DNA of 64,000 bases, taken from positions 1-64,000 of the forward strand of contig NZ_WRPR01000037.1 of the NCBI RefSeq assembly GCF_010367455.1, given 5' to 3'. Source of the stretch: Candidatus Laterigemmans baculatus. Its GTDB lineage: Bacteria > Planctomycetota > Planctomycetia > Pirellulales > Pirellulaceae. Within the stretch, counting starts at the first letter, position 1, and every line of letters begins with the position of its first letter. The notes beneath the pieces are model-generated. The model made no database searches and had not been told where the DNA came from. It saw only the letters and a list, made by a program, of their open reading frames with translations. This document shows, one piece after another, positions 26,972 to 35,158 of this stretch. Position numbers and translations under genes: made by a program.

Positions 26972-27988
26972 TTAAGCCGGCGGAGTGGCCAGCGAAGCCG
27001 GGTGCGTCAGTTTGTCAACATCCATCTGCGATTCGTCGCTCATCGCTTCATGCGGTTCGTGCTCATGCTCGTGGACCGCACCGGAGGAAATGAACAGAAC
27101 CGTCAAGAAGGTAAAGATGAATGCCTGCAGTAAGCAGATGAAAAGCTCGAGCAACATCAGCAACGTGCCGCCGAGAACGACCGCGACACCCGTTCCGTAG
27201 CCGAGCACATCGCTCACGCTCGCAGCTGAGAAAATGAGCATGACGAACGCGGCGATCACCAAGTGCCCCGCCATCATGGTTCCAAATAAACGCATTGCCA
27301 AGACGGTGCATTTGATAATTAGACCCATCCATTCGAGCACGAATAGCATCGCGCCGATCGGGATCATGATAAAACGATCCGCACCGGTGTGGGTCCAGCC
27401 CACCGGGTTGAAGTGGCCCAGAAACGGGCCGATCCCCGACTCGCGGACGCCGATCACCACAATTGCAATGAACGATGCGATCGCCAGCACAATATTCAGT
27501 GCCAGGTTGCTCGTGGCCGTGCCGCCCCAGTGCGAAAAATGCACGTCGCCGGTGACCAGTTGTAAGATATACCCGATGGGCAATAAGCCCATCAGATTGG
27601 CAAACAGGATGAAAAAGAAAATCGTCCAGATATAGGGAATGTATTTATCGGTTAGATGCCCCAGGTTGGGCCGGGCCACTTCGTCGCGGACGAACACCGC
27701 CATCGTCTCGAATAGCTGCGTGAAGCGGCCTCGTCGCTCGGGGACCAGGTCCCCGTGAGCCGCCGGGCGGAGTTTGCGAGCGAGCCACCAGAACACCAAG
27801 ATCGTGAGGACGCCGGCGACCGCCGTCATCATCATGTGGTTGGTGAAGTAAAAGCTGTAATGCCCGTCGCGGATGCCGAGCAGCGGGATGTCGGTCCCCT
27901 CGCCGCCGACCGGAATCCGGAAGAGCGGTTCCGCGTGCAGCGCGTGGGGGAGGACGTGGTCGACCGGGTTTGCCGCGCCGAAAATCAT
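26972..27988 (-). CDS. atpB: F1Fo ATP synthase subunit a
   Basis: A 338-residue proton-channel subunit with about six membrane helices. The key arginine lies in MRLFGTMMAGHLVIAAF. The LMGLLPIGYIL and LQAFIFTFLTVLFI segments are typical. A His/Glu-rich C-terminal tail (HEHEHEPHEAMSDESQ) and a long periplasmic loop lengthen it beyond the usual ~270 residues. The start is ATG 27988, with AGGA 9 nt upstream. Earlier in-frame starts would overlap the upstream atpI-like gene. Confidence 0.93.
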   Translation of the reverse strand: MIFGAANPVDHVLPHALHAEPLFRIPVGGEGTDIPLLGIRDGHYSFYFTNHMMMTAVAGVLTILVFWWLARKLRPAAHGDLVPERRGRFTQLFETMAVFVRDEVARPNLGHLTDKYIPYIWTIFFFILFANLMGLLPIGYILQLVTGDVHFSHWGGTATSNLALNIVLAIASFIAIVVIGVRESGIGPFLGHFNPVGWTHTGADRFIMIPIGAMLFVLEWMGLIIKCTVLAMRLFGTMMAGHLVIAAFVMLIFSAASVSDVLGYGTGVAVVLGGTLLMLLELFICLLQAFIFTFLTVLFISSGAVHEHEHEPHEAMSDESQMDVDKLTHPASLATPPA

Positions 27989-27996
27989 AGTGGGTC

Positions 27997-28518
27997 CTAG
28001 CATGTCGTCCGCTCCGAGCGTGTCAGCCGCTCCGAACAAGTGAGGCGTTCGGGACCGGGGCGTACAGAAAGGGGGAGTGCTTCAGAAAGGAACCGATTGA
28101 CCACGACCAAGTCGGTGATCAGAAACGCCATGTACCAGAGAACGATCGGCATCGCCACCGAGTCGCGCTCGAGCCAGCCGGCGGCCAGGGCGGCGATCAG
28201 CAGGCAGAGCGTCGTCCCTCCTCGGATCGCGATCGTTGCGAGCAACCCGAGGGGCAGCCCAGCCGGCGGGCCGCTGGCGAAGCCGCCGATCGGCAGCAGC
28301 GAGGCGAGTGTCGCCGCGTAGCAAATCGCGCCGACCGCCAGGAAGCTGCGTGCGCCAGCCTCGGCCGCGGCGCTCTCCGCAGTCAGCAGCCCCACCGCTC
28401 CGGCCGCGGTGCCGAGCAGCCACACGCCGGTCGGCCAGCGGAGCAGGCTCCCGCCGCCGGTGCGGTAGCCGCTGGCGGACGCTGGCGGCGTCGCGGTCGT
28501 CTCGGTCGGTGGGGTCAT
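27997..28518 (-). CDS. AtpI-like four-helix membrane protein
   Basis: A 173-residue protein with four predicted membrane helices (VWLLGTAAGAVGLLTAE, FLAVGAICYAATLASLL, LPLGLLATIAIRGGTTLCLLIAALAAGW in parts, and PIVLWYMAFLITDLVVVNRFL). Its size, topology and place between atpZ and atpB fit ATP synthase protein I, which assists assembly of the c-ring, though sequence identity to AtpI is weak. The C-terminal tail carries a short SERLT repeat. It overlaps atpZ by 4 nt (ATGA). Confidence 0.65.
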   Translation of the reverse strand: MTPPTETTATPPASASGYRTGGGSLLRWPTGVWLLGTAAGAVGLLTAESAAAEAGARSFLAVGAICYAATLASLLPIGGFASGPPAGLPLGLLATIAIRGGTTLCLLIAALAAGWLERDSVAMPIVLWYMAFLITDLVVVNRFLSEALPLSVRPGPERLTCSERLTRSERTTC

Positions 28519-28727
28519 TGGTTGAGTTTTTTTGCAAGCCGAAACAGGTTGCCCATGCCAATGGCAAAGCCGATCAAGCCGCCGAGGAGGAGTCCCCAGG
28601 GGCGGGTCGGATTCAGGTAGCGGTCGATCCCGTGCCCGATCAGGGCGAGGACGAGTACGGCTCCGGCCAATTCGATCCCCGCTCCGGCGAAACGCATCCG
28701 GTTGGGGCGATTGGCGGGTTCAGTCAC
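28515..28727 (-). CDS. atpZ: AtpZ/AtpI-family Fo-associated membrane protein
   Basis: A 70-residue protein with two membrane helices. The sequence GAGIELAGAVLVLALIGHGIDRYL and the end GGLIGFAIGMGNLFRLAKKLN (both in parts) match AtpZ, the small subunit that precedes atpI and atpB in many operons and is proposed to form an Mg2+/Ca2+ pathway with AtpI. The start is a GTG at 28727 (TEPANRPNRMRF...); an ATG at 28697 is the alternative. It is the first gene of the atp operon. Confidence 0.75.
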   Translation of the reverse strand: MTEPANRPNRMRFAGAGIELAGAVLVLALIGHGIDRYLNPTRPWGLLLGGLIGFAIGMGNLFRLAKKLNQ

Positions 28728-28906
28728 GGCCAGGCTCGCGGGGTGCCGGGAAGCGGGGATGCCGAAAAACCGGAGGTGCCGAAGGGCTGGCCGTGAACAA
28801 ACGTGTGCGGTCGGGGGAAAGCCAGGGCGGCCGCCCGAACCCATGTCGCCGCGCCGCAAGCCCAATCGGTGCCTGCTGGGGGGATGGCTTCGGCTGTGGT
28901 CGCGGT

Positions 28907-28935
28907 AGGCTAAAACGCCAGGATGCGAGTGTCAA
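28907..28935 (-). promoter_or_regulatory. Candidate sigma-70-type promoter of the atp operon
   Basis: On the minus strand a perfect -35 TTGACA (28930-28935) stands 17 bp before TAGCCT (28907-28912), a weak -10. The site is about 180 nt upstream of the atpZ start and reads toward it. The call rests on the -35 match and the ideal spacing. Confidence 0.4.
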
Positions 28936-29152
28936 CTACTTGGGGTCGATCCCCGGCAGCGGTCTCGTTCGCTTCCCTTCGCCCCTGAAGATACCCGCAA
29001 TCGGCCCGTCACGGAGATCCTGCGACCTGATGCCGCAGAGACAAAGGGGCAATCGCCGCGTAGGCGGCGCGGTCGCAGCGAACGGTTGGGATGGGCAGTT
29101 TGGGTAAAATGTGGCAGCGAGGATCGCCGGGGCCGCCTGTGTCATCTTTGGT

Positions 29153-29181
29153 CACTAAACGGCCGGAAAGGCCGTTTAGTG
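29153..29181. terminator. Strong hairpin CACTAAACGGCC/GGCCGTTTAGTG
   Basis: A perfect 12-bp stem with a GGAAA loop in the 706-nt divergent space between atpZ and the DUF4912 gene. No long T-run follows, so it may be a protein- or RNA-level structure rather than a simple terminator. Apart from this hairpin and the atp promoter candidate I see nothing else in the space. Confidence 0.45.
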
Positions 29182-29433
29182 GTGGATGAGCCGCCGTTGC
29201 GGTCTCTCCCCCCGCTAAAAAAGGGGCCTCGCTACTAGGAAAAATGGCGGCTCTCTGTCATACTAACGGGCCGTCAGGAGGATTTCCGCCGATGCTTTCG
29301 CTGCTTGAATGTCCACCGGCCGTGGATCCGAGTTGCAGGGAAGTCGGGCGGGGAAGAAGAAGGAGTGCCGGAGCGCGTCAGCCCCTGCTGCCGCCCATCG
29401 TTAGAGCTTTCGTACGATTCGAAAGGTGTCCAC

Positions 29434-30924
29434 TTGATTACAACTGCCGACCTGAAGACTCAGACGCGCCGGGACCTTGCGGAGACAGCTCGCGACCATG
29501 GGGTCGCGGGATGGCACTCCATGCGGAAGGACGAGTTGATCGAAGCGCTGCGGAAAATTCAGCGGCGGAGCCGGCGAAAAGCTGAAGCAGGCGAGGCAGC
29601 GGGCGGCGGCAAAACCGTGCGAGCTGGAAAAGCGGAGGCGGGTAAGTCAGAGGCGGGCAAGTCAGAGGCTGGGAAGCGGACCACTTCTGCCGGCCGCAAA
29701 GCCGGACAAGCGAAATCGGCACCCTCGAAAACGACCCCGGGGAAAACGACTTCGGGGAAAACGAGTCAATCGAAGGCGTTGCAGCCGAGCGGTAAGGGAA
29801 CCGCCGCAACGCGCTCCAGTGGATCCAAGTCCGAGGCGAATCGGTCGCGGGCCGGCAAACCTCAGGTTGGCAAATCGCAAGTGGGCAAAGCGCGGGCTGG
29901 CAAAGCCGTCGCCGCCAAAGCCGCCAGTGGCAAAGCGGCCGCGAGCAAGTCGGGGGGAACTGGGAAAGCGGCTGCCCGCACTGCCGAGCGTCCGGCGACG
30001 GCTCCCCGCGTCGTCCGCGCCCTTCGCAAGCAGCAAGCGGCGGCCGATCATCGCAAAGATCTTTCGGCCAGCGTGCTCGTCGGTGGTGTCGCTGCGAAGA
30101 AAGCCAGCGGTCAGGGGCAGTCGCGTCCCAATAAGGACCGGATCGTGTTGATCGTCCGCGACTCGTACTGGCTGCAGGCCTCCTGGGAGATCACCCGAGC
30201 TTCGGTCGAGCGGGCCCGCGCGGCGATGGGAGCCCACTGGCACACGGCTCAGCCCGTGCTGCGGCTCCTCGAAGTGGCTCACGGGGCGTCGGCCAATGCC
30301 GCCGAGCAAGTGATCCGCGACATTCCGATCCACGGCGGGGTCAGTAACTGGTATATCGATGTTGAGAATCCGCCGAGCCGCTTTCGCGTGCTGATCGGCT
30401 ACAAAGCGACCACCGGCAAGGTCTACACGCTCTGCCGCAGCAACGTCGTCCAGACTCCCGCCCCGGGAGCCTGCGATCCGATCGATGGGCACTGGCAAGA
30501 CATCGCCGAGGATTACGAGCGGATTTACGCCCTGAGCGACAATGAGAACGGAACCGGCTCGGGCGATCTCCGCGAGATGTTTGAGGAGCGGTTGCGGCGG
30601 CCGATGTCCGATCCGCTCAATGACAACTACGGTGCGGGGGCCGATCTCGCACTGCACCGCGAGCGGGAACTTCCCTTCCATGTCGATGCGGAGTTGATCG
30701 TCTACGGTTCGACCACTCCAGGAGCGACCGTGACGCTGGCCGGCGAGCCGGTGCGGCTCCGCTCCGACGGGACATTCACCGTCCGCATGGAGTTGCCCGA
30801 CCGTCGCCAGGTGCTGCCGGTCGTGGCTTGCTCCCGCGATGGACTCCGTCAGCGCACCACGGTGGTCGCCGTCGAGCGGAACACCAAGGTGATGGAGCCG
30901 GTCTCCCGCAATCAGATGGATTAG
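29434..30924 (+). CDS. Rho-N-type domain plus DUF4912 protein with histone-H1-like linker
   Basis: A 496-residue protein starting at TTG 29434, preceded by GAAAGGTG (29421-29428), a good SD five bases away. Residues about 5-40 (TADLKTQTRRDLAETARDHG...MRKDELIEALRK) resemble the Rho N-terminal/SAP helix-extended-loop-helix that binds nucleic acid. Residues about 45-230 are a Lys/Ala/Gly/Ser linker of GKxxxGK units like a bacterial histone H1. The rest is DUF4912 (DRIVLIVRDSYWLQASWEIT, HGGVSNWYIDVENPPSRFRVLIGY), ending in a beta-sandwich region. It is probably a nucleic-acid-associated or envelope-linked regulator; the function of DUF4912 is unknown. It is monocistronic. Confidence 0.8.
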   Translation: MITTADLKTQTRRDLAETARDHGVAGWHSMRKDELIEALRKIQRRSRRKAEAGEAAGGGKTVRAGKAEAGKSEAGKSEAGKRTTSAGRKAGQAKSAPSKTTPGKTTSGKTSQSKALQPSGKGTAATRSSGSKSEANRSRAGKPQVGKSQVGKARAGKAVAAKAASGKAAASKSGGTGKAAARTAERPATAPRVVRALRKQQAAADHRKDLSASVLVGGVAAKKASGQGQSRPNKDRIVLIVRDSYWLQASWEITRASVERARAAMGAHWHTAQPVLRLLEVAHGASANAAEQVIRDIPIHGGVSNWYIDVENPPSRFRVLIGYKATTGKVYTLCRSNVVQTPAPGACDPIDGHWQDIAEDYERIYALSDNENGTGSGDLREMFEERLRRPMSDPLNDNYGAGADLALHRERELPFHVDAELIVYGSTTPGATVTLAGEPVRLRSDGTFTVRMELPDRRQVLPVVACSRDGLRQRTTVVAVERNTKVMEPVSRNQMD

Positions 30925-30936
30925 GGGGGGCCGCCC

Positions 30937-31080
30937 GTCAGCCGCCGGACGCTAGCCCCCGGTTCCCCAAAAGCGCCGAGGCAACCGGACGCTAGCCCGG
31001 ATTATTCATCAGCCGCCGGGCGCTAGCCCCCGGTTCTCGAAAACGCCGTGAGAACCGGACGCTAGCGCGTGGCGGCTGAT
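30937..31080. repeat. Two adjacent family B repeats
   Basis: The first (30937-30999) runs GTCAGCCGCCGGACGCTAGC to CAACCGGACGCTAGCCCGG. The second (31008-31080) is a complete copy, ATCAGCCGCCGGGCGCTAGC to GCGTGGCGGCTGAT. The second serves as the reference for an uninterrupted family B element. Confidence 0.85.
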
Positions 31081-31112
31081 TGAGTACGTCAGGCGCAAGA
31101 GGCTTGACGTCA

Positions 31113-31145
31113 ATAAAAAACCGCTCGGAAAAATCCCGAGCGGTT
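31113..31145 (-). terminator. Rho-independent terminator of the 74-residue protein gene
   Basis: On the minus strand: AACCGCTCGG, loop GATTTTT, CCGAGCGGTT, then TTTTATTG. It has a 10-bp stem and a T-rich tail, 40 nt after the stop codon. Confidence 0.85.
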
Positions 31146-31185
31146 ACGTTGGGTCTGGAATGCTAGGGCCGGCGGCGGCTGCGGA

Positions 31186-31410
31186 TTACTCGCGGGGGCG
31201 GATGGCGCCGGTCAGGCCGGAGTAATCGACGCGGTCGGCGGTGTGCCACAGCGGGGCACCCAGCTCGACGCGGCGGCGGAGCACTTCAATCTTCTCAGGC
31301 GACCCGGCCGGAGCGTCGGTCGCATCGAAGCCGTCCTTGTCCTGCGGAACGAAGTCCTCGTCGTGGCCATAGCGGAGGATGGCTTCGAAAACGTTCTTGC
31401 AGACGTCCAT
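31186..31410 (-). CDS. Small conserved planctomycete protein, function unknown
   Basis: A 74-residue acidic protein (MDVCKNVFEAILRYGHDEDF... ending GLTGAIRPRE). It has no signal peptide or membrane helix and a single cysteine. AAAGGA lies about 9 nt before the ATG and a strong intrinsic terminator follows the stop, so it is an independent, probably well-expressed transcript. I recognise it only as a conserved hypothetical of Pirellulaceae-like genomes and do not know its function. Confidence 0.75.
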   Translation of the reverse strand: MDVCKNVFEAILRYGHDEDFVPQDKDGFDATDAPAGSPEKIEVLRRRVELGAPLWHTADRVDYSGLTGAIRPRE

Positions 31411-31993
31411 CTATAGGGTCCTTTCGGTAAGACAATTGTCGATCGCGGCTGATAGACAGGAGAGTCGGAAGCGTAATTAGGTTCAGTTCCGACAGAGAGG
31501 CCGCAGTCCAGTAACTTGAATGGTCCGCCCGCGAATGCAGGCGAACGCTGTGAAAGCCCGCGAAGCAGCAGGCGTGACGCGCGTTGTTCTTCCGCCAACA
31601 CCAATGATTATTCATGGGGATCGGCGGGGGTCAAGAAAATTGCCTGCGAGGCAACCACCGAACCCTTTCCGGCAAGTCTTGCGGATGGGTCGGGTAAGCG
31701 GTAAGGATCGGCAAAAGTCTGCCGCGGTGGCGAGGCGGTGCGGCGGCGAGACGCGCCTTCGGGAGCGAGGGAGCGTCGGGCAACTCGCCATTGGGAAAGC
31801 TGTAGCGGGATCGAAAGTTCCCTTGTGCAGCAGTCAAGGGGCCTCTGCCGGCGGCTCCTTCTCCCTTCTGGGGTCGTTCAGTGACAGCATGTCGCTGGGG
31901 AATTTGGGATCATACGCTCCCGCCGAAAGAAGGGCCAAGAATTTTTCAAGTTTTTTCGGAAGAAACTGACAATTTGATTGGAAAGTTACATTC
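31411..31993. other. 583-nt divergent intergenic region without a convincing gene
   Basis: Lies between the small conserved protein and YjbQ. A 149-codon open frame (31520-31969, plus strand) has arginine-rich, repeat-free composition unlike neighbouring proteins and no SD, and is not accepted. The last 60 nt before YjbQ are AT-rich and probably hold its promoter and the GGAAAG ribosome-binding site. Confidence 0.5.
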
Positions 31994-32425
31994 ATGTGGA
32001 TTCAGCACACCATTGAGCTGCCCCCGTTCCGCCGTGGATTCCATCTGATCACCGACCGCATCCGCGAAGCGGTTCCCGAGCTCGGCCGGTGCCGGGTGGG
32101 CATCCTGCATCTGTTCATCCAGCACACCAGTGCCTCGCTGACGATCAATGAAAATGCCGACGCGGACGTCCGCACCGATTTCGAAACGGCAATGAATCAC
32201 GCCGTTCCCGAGACGCTCCCCTACGTCCATACGCTCGAAGGGCCCGACGATATGCCGGCGCACGTGAAGAGTTCGATGATGGGCAGTAGCGTCAGTGTGC
32301 CGATCGGCGACGGCAGGCTGCTCGTCGGAACCTGGCAGGGCATTTACCTGGGCGAGCATCGCAACCAGGGAGGCCGGCGAAAGCTCGTCGCCACGCTCTG
32401 GGGAGAATCAGCCGCCCCTCGCTAG
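31994..32425 (+). CDS. YjbQ/UPF0047 family protein
   Basis: A 143-residue protein of the YjbQ family, some members of which show weak thiamine-phosphate synthase activity. All family signatures are present: FIQHTSASLTINENAD, HTLEGPDDMPAHVKSS and GTWQGIYLGEHR. The histidines and acidic residues of these motifs form the putative metal site. The last codons (ESAAPR) and the TAG stop come from a half family B repeat (ATCAGCCGCCCCTCGCTAG), so the C-terminus is repeat-derived. Monocistronic. Confidence 0.9.
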   Translation: MWIQHTIELPPFRRGFHLITDRIREAVPELGRCRVGILHLFIQHTSASLTINENADADVRTDFETAMNHAVPETLPYVHTLEGPDDMPAHVKSSMMGSSVSVPIGDGRLLVGTWQGIYLGEHRNQGGRRKLVATLWGESAAPR

Positions 32426-32539
32426 CGTCCGGTTTTCAAACCTTATTATTTCACCCTCCCGGGGGGAGGGTGAAGACGGGGCGTGAAACTGGTGGAGAGA
32501 CCAATGCCCGAGGGGAAGGTGCCGCCGGGCTCAACTCGC

Positions 32540-35026
32540 TTACTTGCCCTTGCGGGTCGGCGGTTTGCGGCGTTTCGACGGGGGGACGATCGCTTTGGGC
32601 TCTTCGCCTGGCATCCCGGCGGCGGTGCGGAGGCGATCGGCGAGCGACGGGCGGCCATTGTCGTTCGTCACCGAACTCTGGGTAACCGTTCCGTCGACGG
32701 TTGCCGGAAACGCTCCCTGCGGCGCCGCGGGAATCGTCTTCTTGACCATCTTCCGCTCGACAATTCCCCACAGGCTGCTGGTGATGAAGTAGATGCACAA
32801 GCCGCTGGGGACGCGGAAGAAGAACAGACCCATCATCATCGTCATGATCGTCATGACTTTCTGGGTCATCGCGGTCTGTTCGTCGGTCGCTGGCGGCATG
32901 AACATCTTTTGCTGGGCCAGGAACAGCGCGACGACGACGATCGGGAGGATGTTGAAGTACGGGCCGAGCCAGCCGGTCCCCCGCCCCGACAGGTAGTCCC
33001 ACAACCAGTCGCCCCAGTAATACAGCATGTCGGGGCCGGCCAGATTGCTGCACCACTGCAGGGCCGGATGGAGGGCCGCTTGGCGAAGTTCGATATCGAC
33101 GCTCAGGGCCCGGTAGAGACCGATGAAGATCGGCAGCTGGACGAACATTGGCAGGCAGCCGCTGAGCGGGTTGAAGCCAACTCGCTGCTGCAGTTCACGC
33201 TGGGCCTTGAGCCGTTTCTCGAAGTCATCCTTGTACTTCTCCGAGATCTTCTTCAGCTCGGGAGCCAATTCCTGCATCTTTTGGGCGTGAATGGCCGCGC
33301 GGCGACCGAGCGGGAACATGCAGCCGCGGACCAGCAAGGTCAGCAGGATGATCGCCAAAGCGTAGTTGCCGGCGATCGCGTAAAATCCGTGCAGCAGCCA
33401 AGAAAGCGGAGCTGCAATCCAGCCAAACCAGCCGTACTCGAGCGTTTCACCCATCCCGTAGGCGGCCAGCAGATCGGGCTGTTTGGGGCCAGCGAAGAGG
33501 CGAATCGACTGTTTGAGCGATTCGCCCGGGGCGACTTCGGCGGTCTGGCTGTCGAGGTAGAACGAGATGTTCGTGGCCCGCTCCTGATGGGCCGGGATCC
33601 GCTCGGCATCGGCGACGACGATTCCCGCACCGCGGACGAATTGATCGGTAATGGCCTCGCCCTCCGGGGGGACGTAGGCGGTGATGAAGTACTGGGCGTC
33701 GACACCCATGTACCGCAGCTGACGGCTGCCTTCGGGGCCGTCGGGCGTGAAGACCACTTCGACCGGGCTTTCGGGGGTGTCCTTGGCCCGCTCGAGCAGG
33801 TTGTAGGCGCTCAGCAATTCGTGGTTTTCGGCAACCGTGTTGTAGACCATGTCCCGGGCTGCGGCGCCGCTGAAGTTGGGGCTGATCTTGGTCGAGTACC
33901 ACCACCCTTCGAGGGTGACGCCGTTGGGACCTTCGAGCCGATAGCCGAGTTGCTGGTTCTCCTCGGCATGGTTGATGACCTCCATCTCCATGTCGATCGC
34001 GTAGGAACCGGGAGCCAGCGAGTAGCGCCGGACCAGTTCCACCGCTCCGCTCCCCCCGACTTCCCGGACAGCCGCGGCGGCCAACGGCAAGCGAAACTCA
34101 TAACCGGTCCCGTCGCCGATCCGCTGCAGATCCCAGACGGTGCTGTGCTGCGACGTGAGCCCTGAAATTTCGGATTGCCCCGTGCGAATGCTCTTCCGCC
34201 CGACCTGCGTGAGGGTCATCAGGCACGAGGCCCGGCTGAGATTGCCGCGGATCTGCTCGGCGCCAGCCGTGTCGGCGAGCCGCACCAAATCGAGCGGATG
34301 CTCGCTGAGGGTCGCTTGGAACCGCAGTGGAGTGGGAGCGGGCGGTTCAGCGGCGTCTGCGGCCGACTCGGCGTCTTCAGCGTCATCAGCCGGGGCGGCT
34401 GCGGGCCGCAGGACTTCCACGACCAACTCGTCGCCGGGATCGGTCTTTTCCAGCACTTCGGCCAGATCGAGGGCGGTCGTGATCGGCCGCTCGTTGGCCG
34501 CGACGATCAGGTCGCCCGGCCGCAGGCCCGCCGGGGCGTTGTCGAGCGACGGGGCGAGGGCAGCCGGGGTTCCGGGGCCGACGACCCGGACGAGCGCTCC
34601 ATCAGCCGTCAGCGAGGGGGCAAGGGCGAGGTAGCCGAGGTAGCCGCTGCGGACGTCGACCCGCCGATACTTGAGCCGCCCGTTCTCTTTGCGTTCGGTC
34701 AGCTCGATGCGGTCGATGCTCCCGCCGCGGGAGTCGAACGTGACCAGCATGTTGTAGCCGCTCGCCGGATCCATCGACCCGAGCGTAACCCACTCGGCTT
34801 TCGGCCGGCGGACCGGCTCGGGCGTTTCGTCGAGCGCCGCGACGTCGTCCTCATCGGTGCCAGCGGTGACGGCGTCGGCCTCCGCGGCCCGTTCCGCTTC
34901 CTCTTGTTCGGCCACCGCCGGCGGCTCTGGCTGTCTGGGCGGGGGGCCAAACAGCACGTTCAGCGCGAGATAGACGGTGATGAAAACAGCGGAAGCTAAT
35001 AGGAAAGTAGGAAAACGACGTTCCAC
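32540..35026 (-). CDS. yidC: Membrane protein insertase YidC with a PDZ-like periplasmic insert
   Basis: An 828-residue YidC/Oxa1 insertase, far longer than the ~540 residues of E. coli YidC. Residue order: an N-terminal anchor (7-27), an acidic linker (30-75), the start of the periplasmic beta domain (80-140), a PDZ-like segment (about 145-208, with GLRPGDLIVAANERPITT), a second acidic linker, the rest of the periplasmic domain, and the five-helix insertase core from about 545. The core has VRGCMFPLG with the groove arginine, NPLSGCLPMFVQLPIFIGLY and FFFRVPSGLCIYFI. The tail is basic (RRKPPTRKGK), as needed for ribosome contact. rnpA and rpmH are not adjacent. The 116 nt before yjbQ hold only a family E hairpin. 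Confidence 0.95.
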   Translation of the reverse strand: MERRFPTFLLASAVFITVYLALNVLFGPPPRQPEPPAVAEQEEAERAAEADAVTAGTDEDDVAALDETPEPVRRPKAEWVTLGSMDPASGYNMLVTFDSRGGSIDRIELTERKENGRLKYRRVDVRSGYLGYLALAPSLTADGALVRVVGPGTPAALAPSLDNAPAGLRPGDLIVAANERPITTALDLAEVLEKTDPGDELVVEVLRPAAAPADDAEDAESAADAAEPPAPTPLRFQATLSEHPLDLVRLADTAGAEQIRGNLSRASCLMTLTQVGRKSIRTGQSEISGLTSQHSTVWDLQRIGDGTGYEFRLPLAAAAVREVGGSGAVELVRRYSLAPGSYAIDMEMEVINHAEENQQLGYRLEGPNGVTLEGWWYSTKISPNFSGAAARDMVYNTVAENHELLSAYNLLERAKDTPESPVEVVFTPDGPEGSRQLRYMGVDAQYFITAYVPPEGEAITDQFVRGAGIVVADAERIPAHQERATNISFYLDSQTAEVAPGESLKQSIRLFAGPKQPDLLAAYGMGETLEYGWFGWIAAPLSWLLHGFYAIAGNYALAIILLTLLVRGCMFPLGRRAAIHAQKMQELAPELKKISEKYKDDFEKRLKAQRELQQRVGFNPLSGCLPMFVQLPIFIGLYRALSVDIELRQAALHPALQWCSNLAGPDMLYYWGDWLWDYLSGRGTGWLGPYFNILPIVVVALFLAQQKMFMPPATDEQTAMTQKVMTIMTMMMGLFFFRVPSGLCIYFITSSLWGIVERKMVKKTIPAAPQGAFPATVDGTVTQSSVTNDNGRPSLADRLRTAAGMPGEEPKAIVPPSKRRKPPTRKGK

Positions 35027-35158
35027 GGTTGGATCGGCTGGGGCAAGACGGAAGGACTGAAAAAGGATGAACGGTCCGCAGCGATCGACAACCGTCCCCG
35101 AGCTGTATTCTGGCGGTGCGGGCCCATATTGGGAACCCGAATGTCCGGCGGCCGAGGT

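Noticed and set aside
29153-29181. A riboswitch or sRNA at the strong hairpin before the DUF4912 gene
   Set aside because: Only a simple stem with a GGAAA loop is present. No conserved aptamer core or flanking pairing could be recognised.
31520-31969. A 149-codon plus-strand frame upstream of YjbQ
   Set aside because: No ribosome-binding site, Arg/Ser-rich random-looking product, and no resemblance to a family.
32483-34165. A 560-codon plus-strand frame opposite yidC
   Set aside because: Antisense shadow of a certain gene, with no start signal and low-complexity charged sequence.
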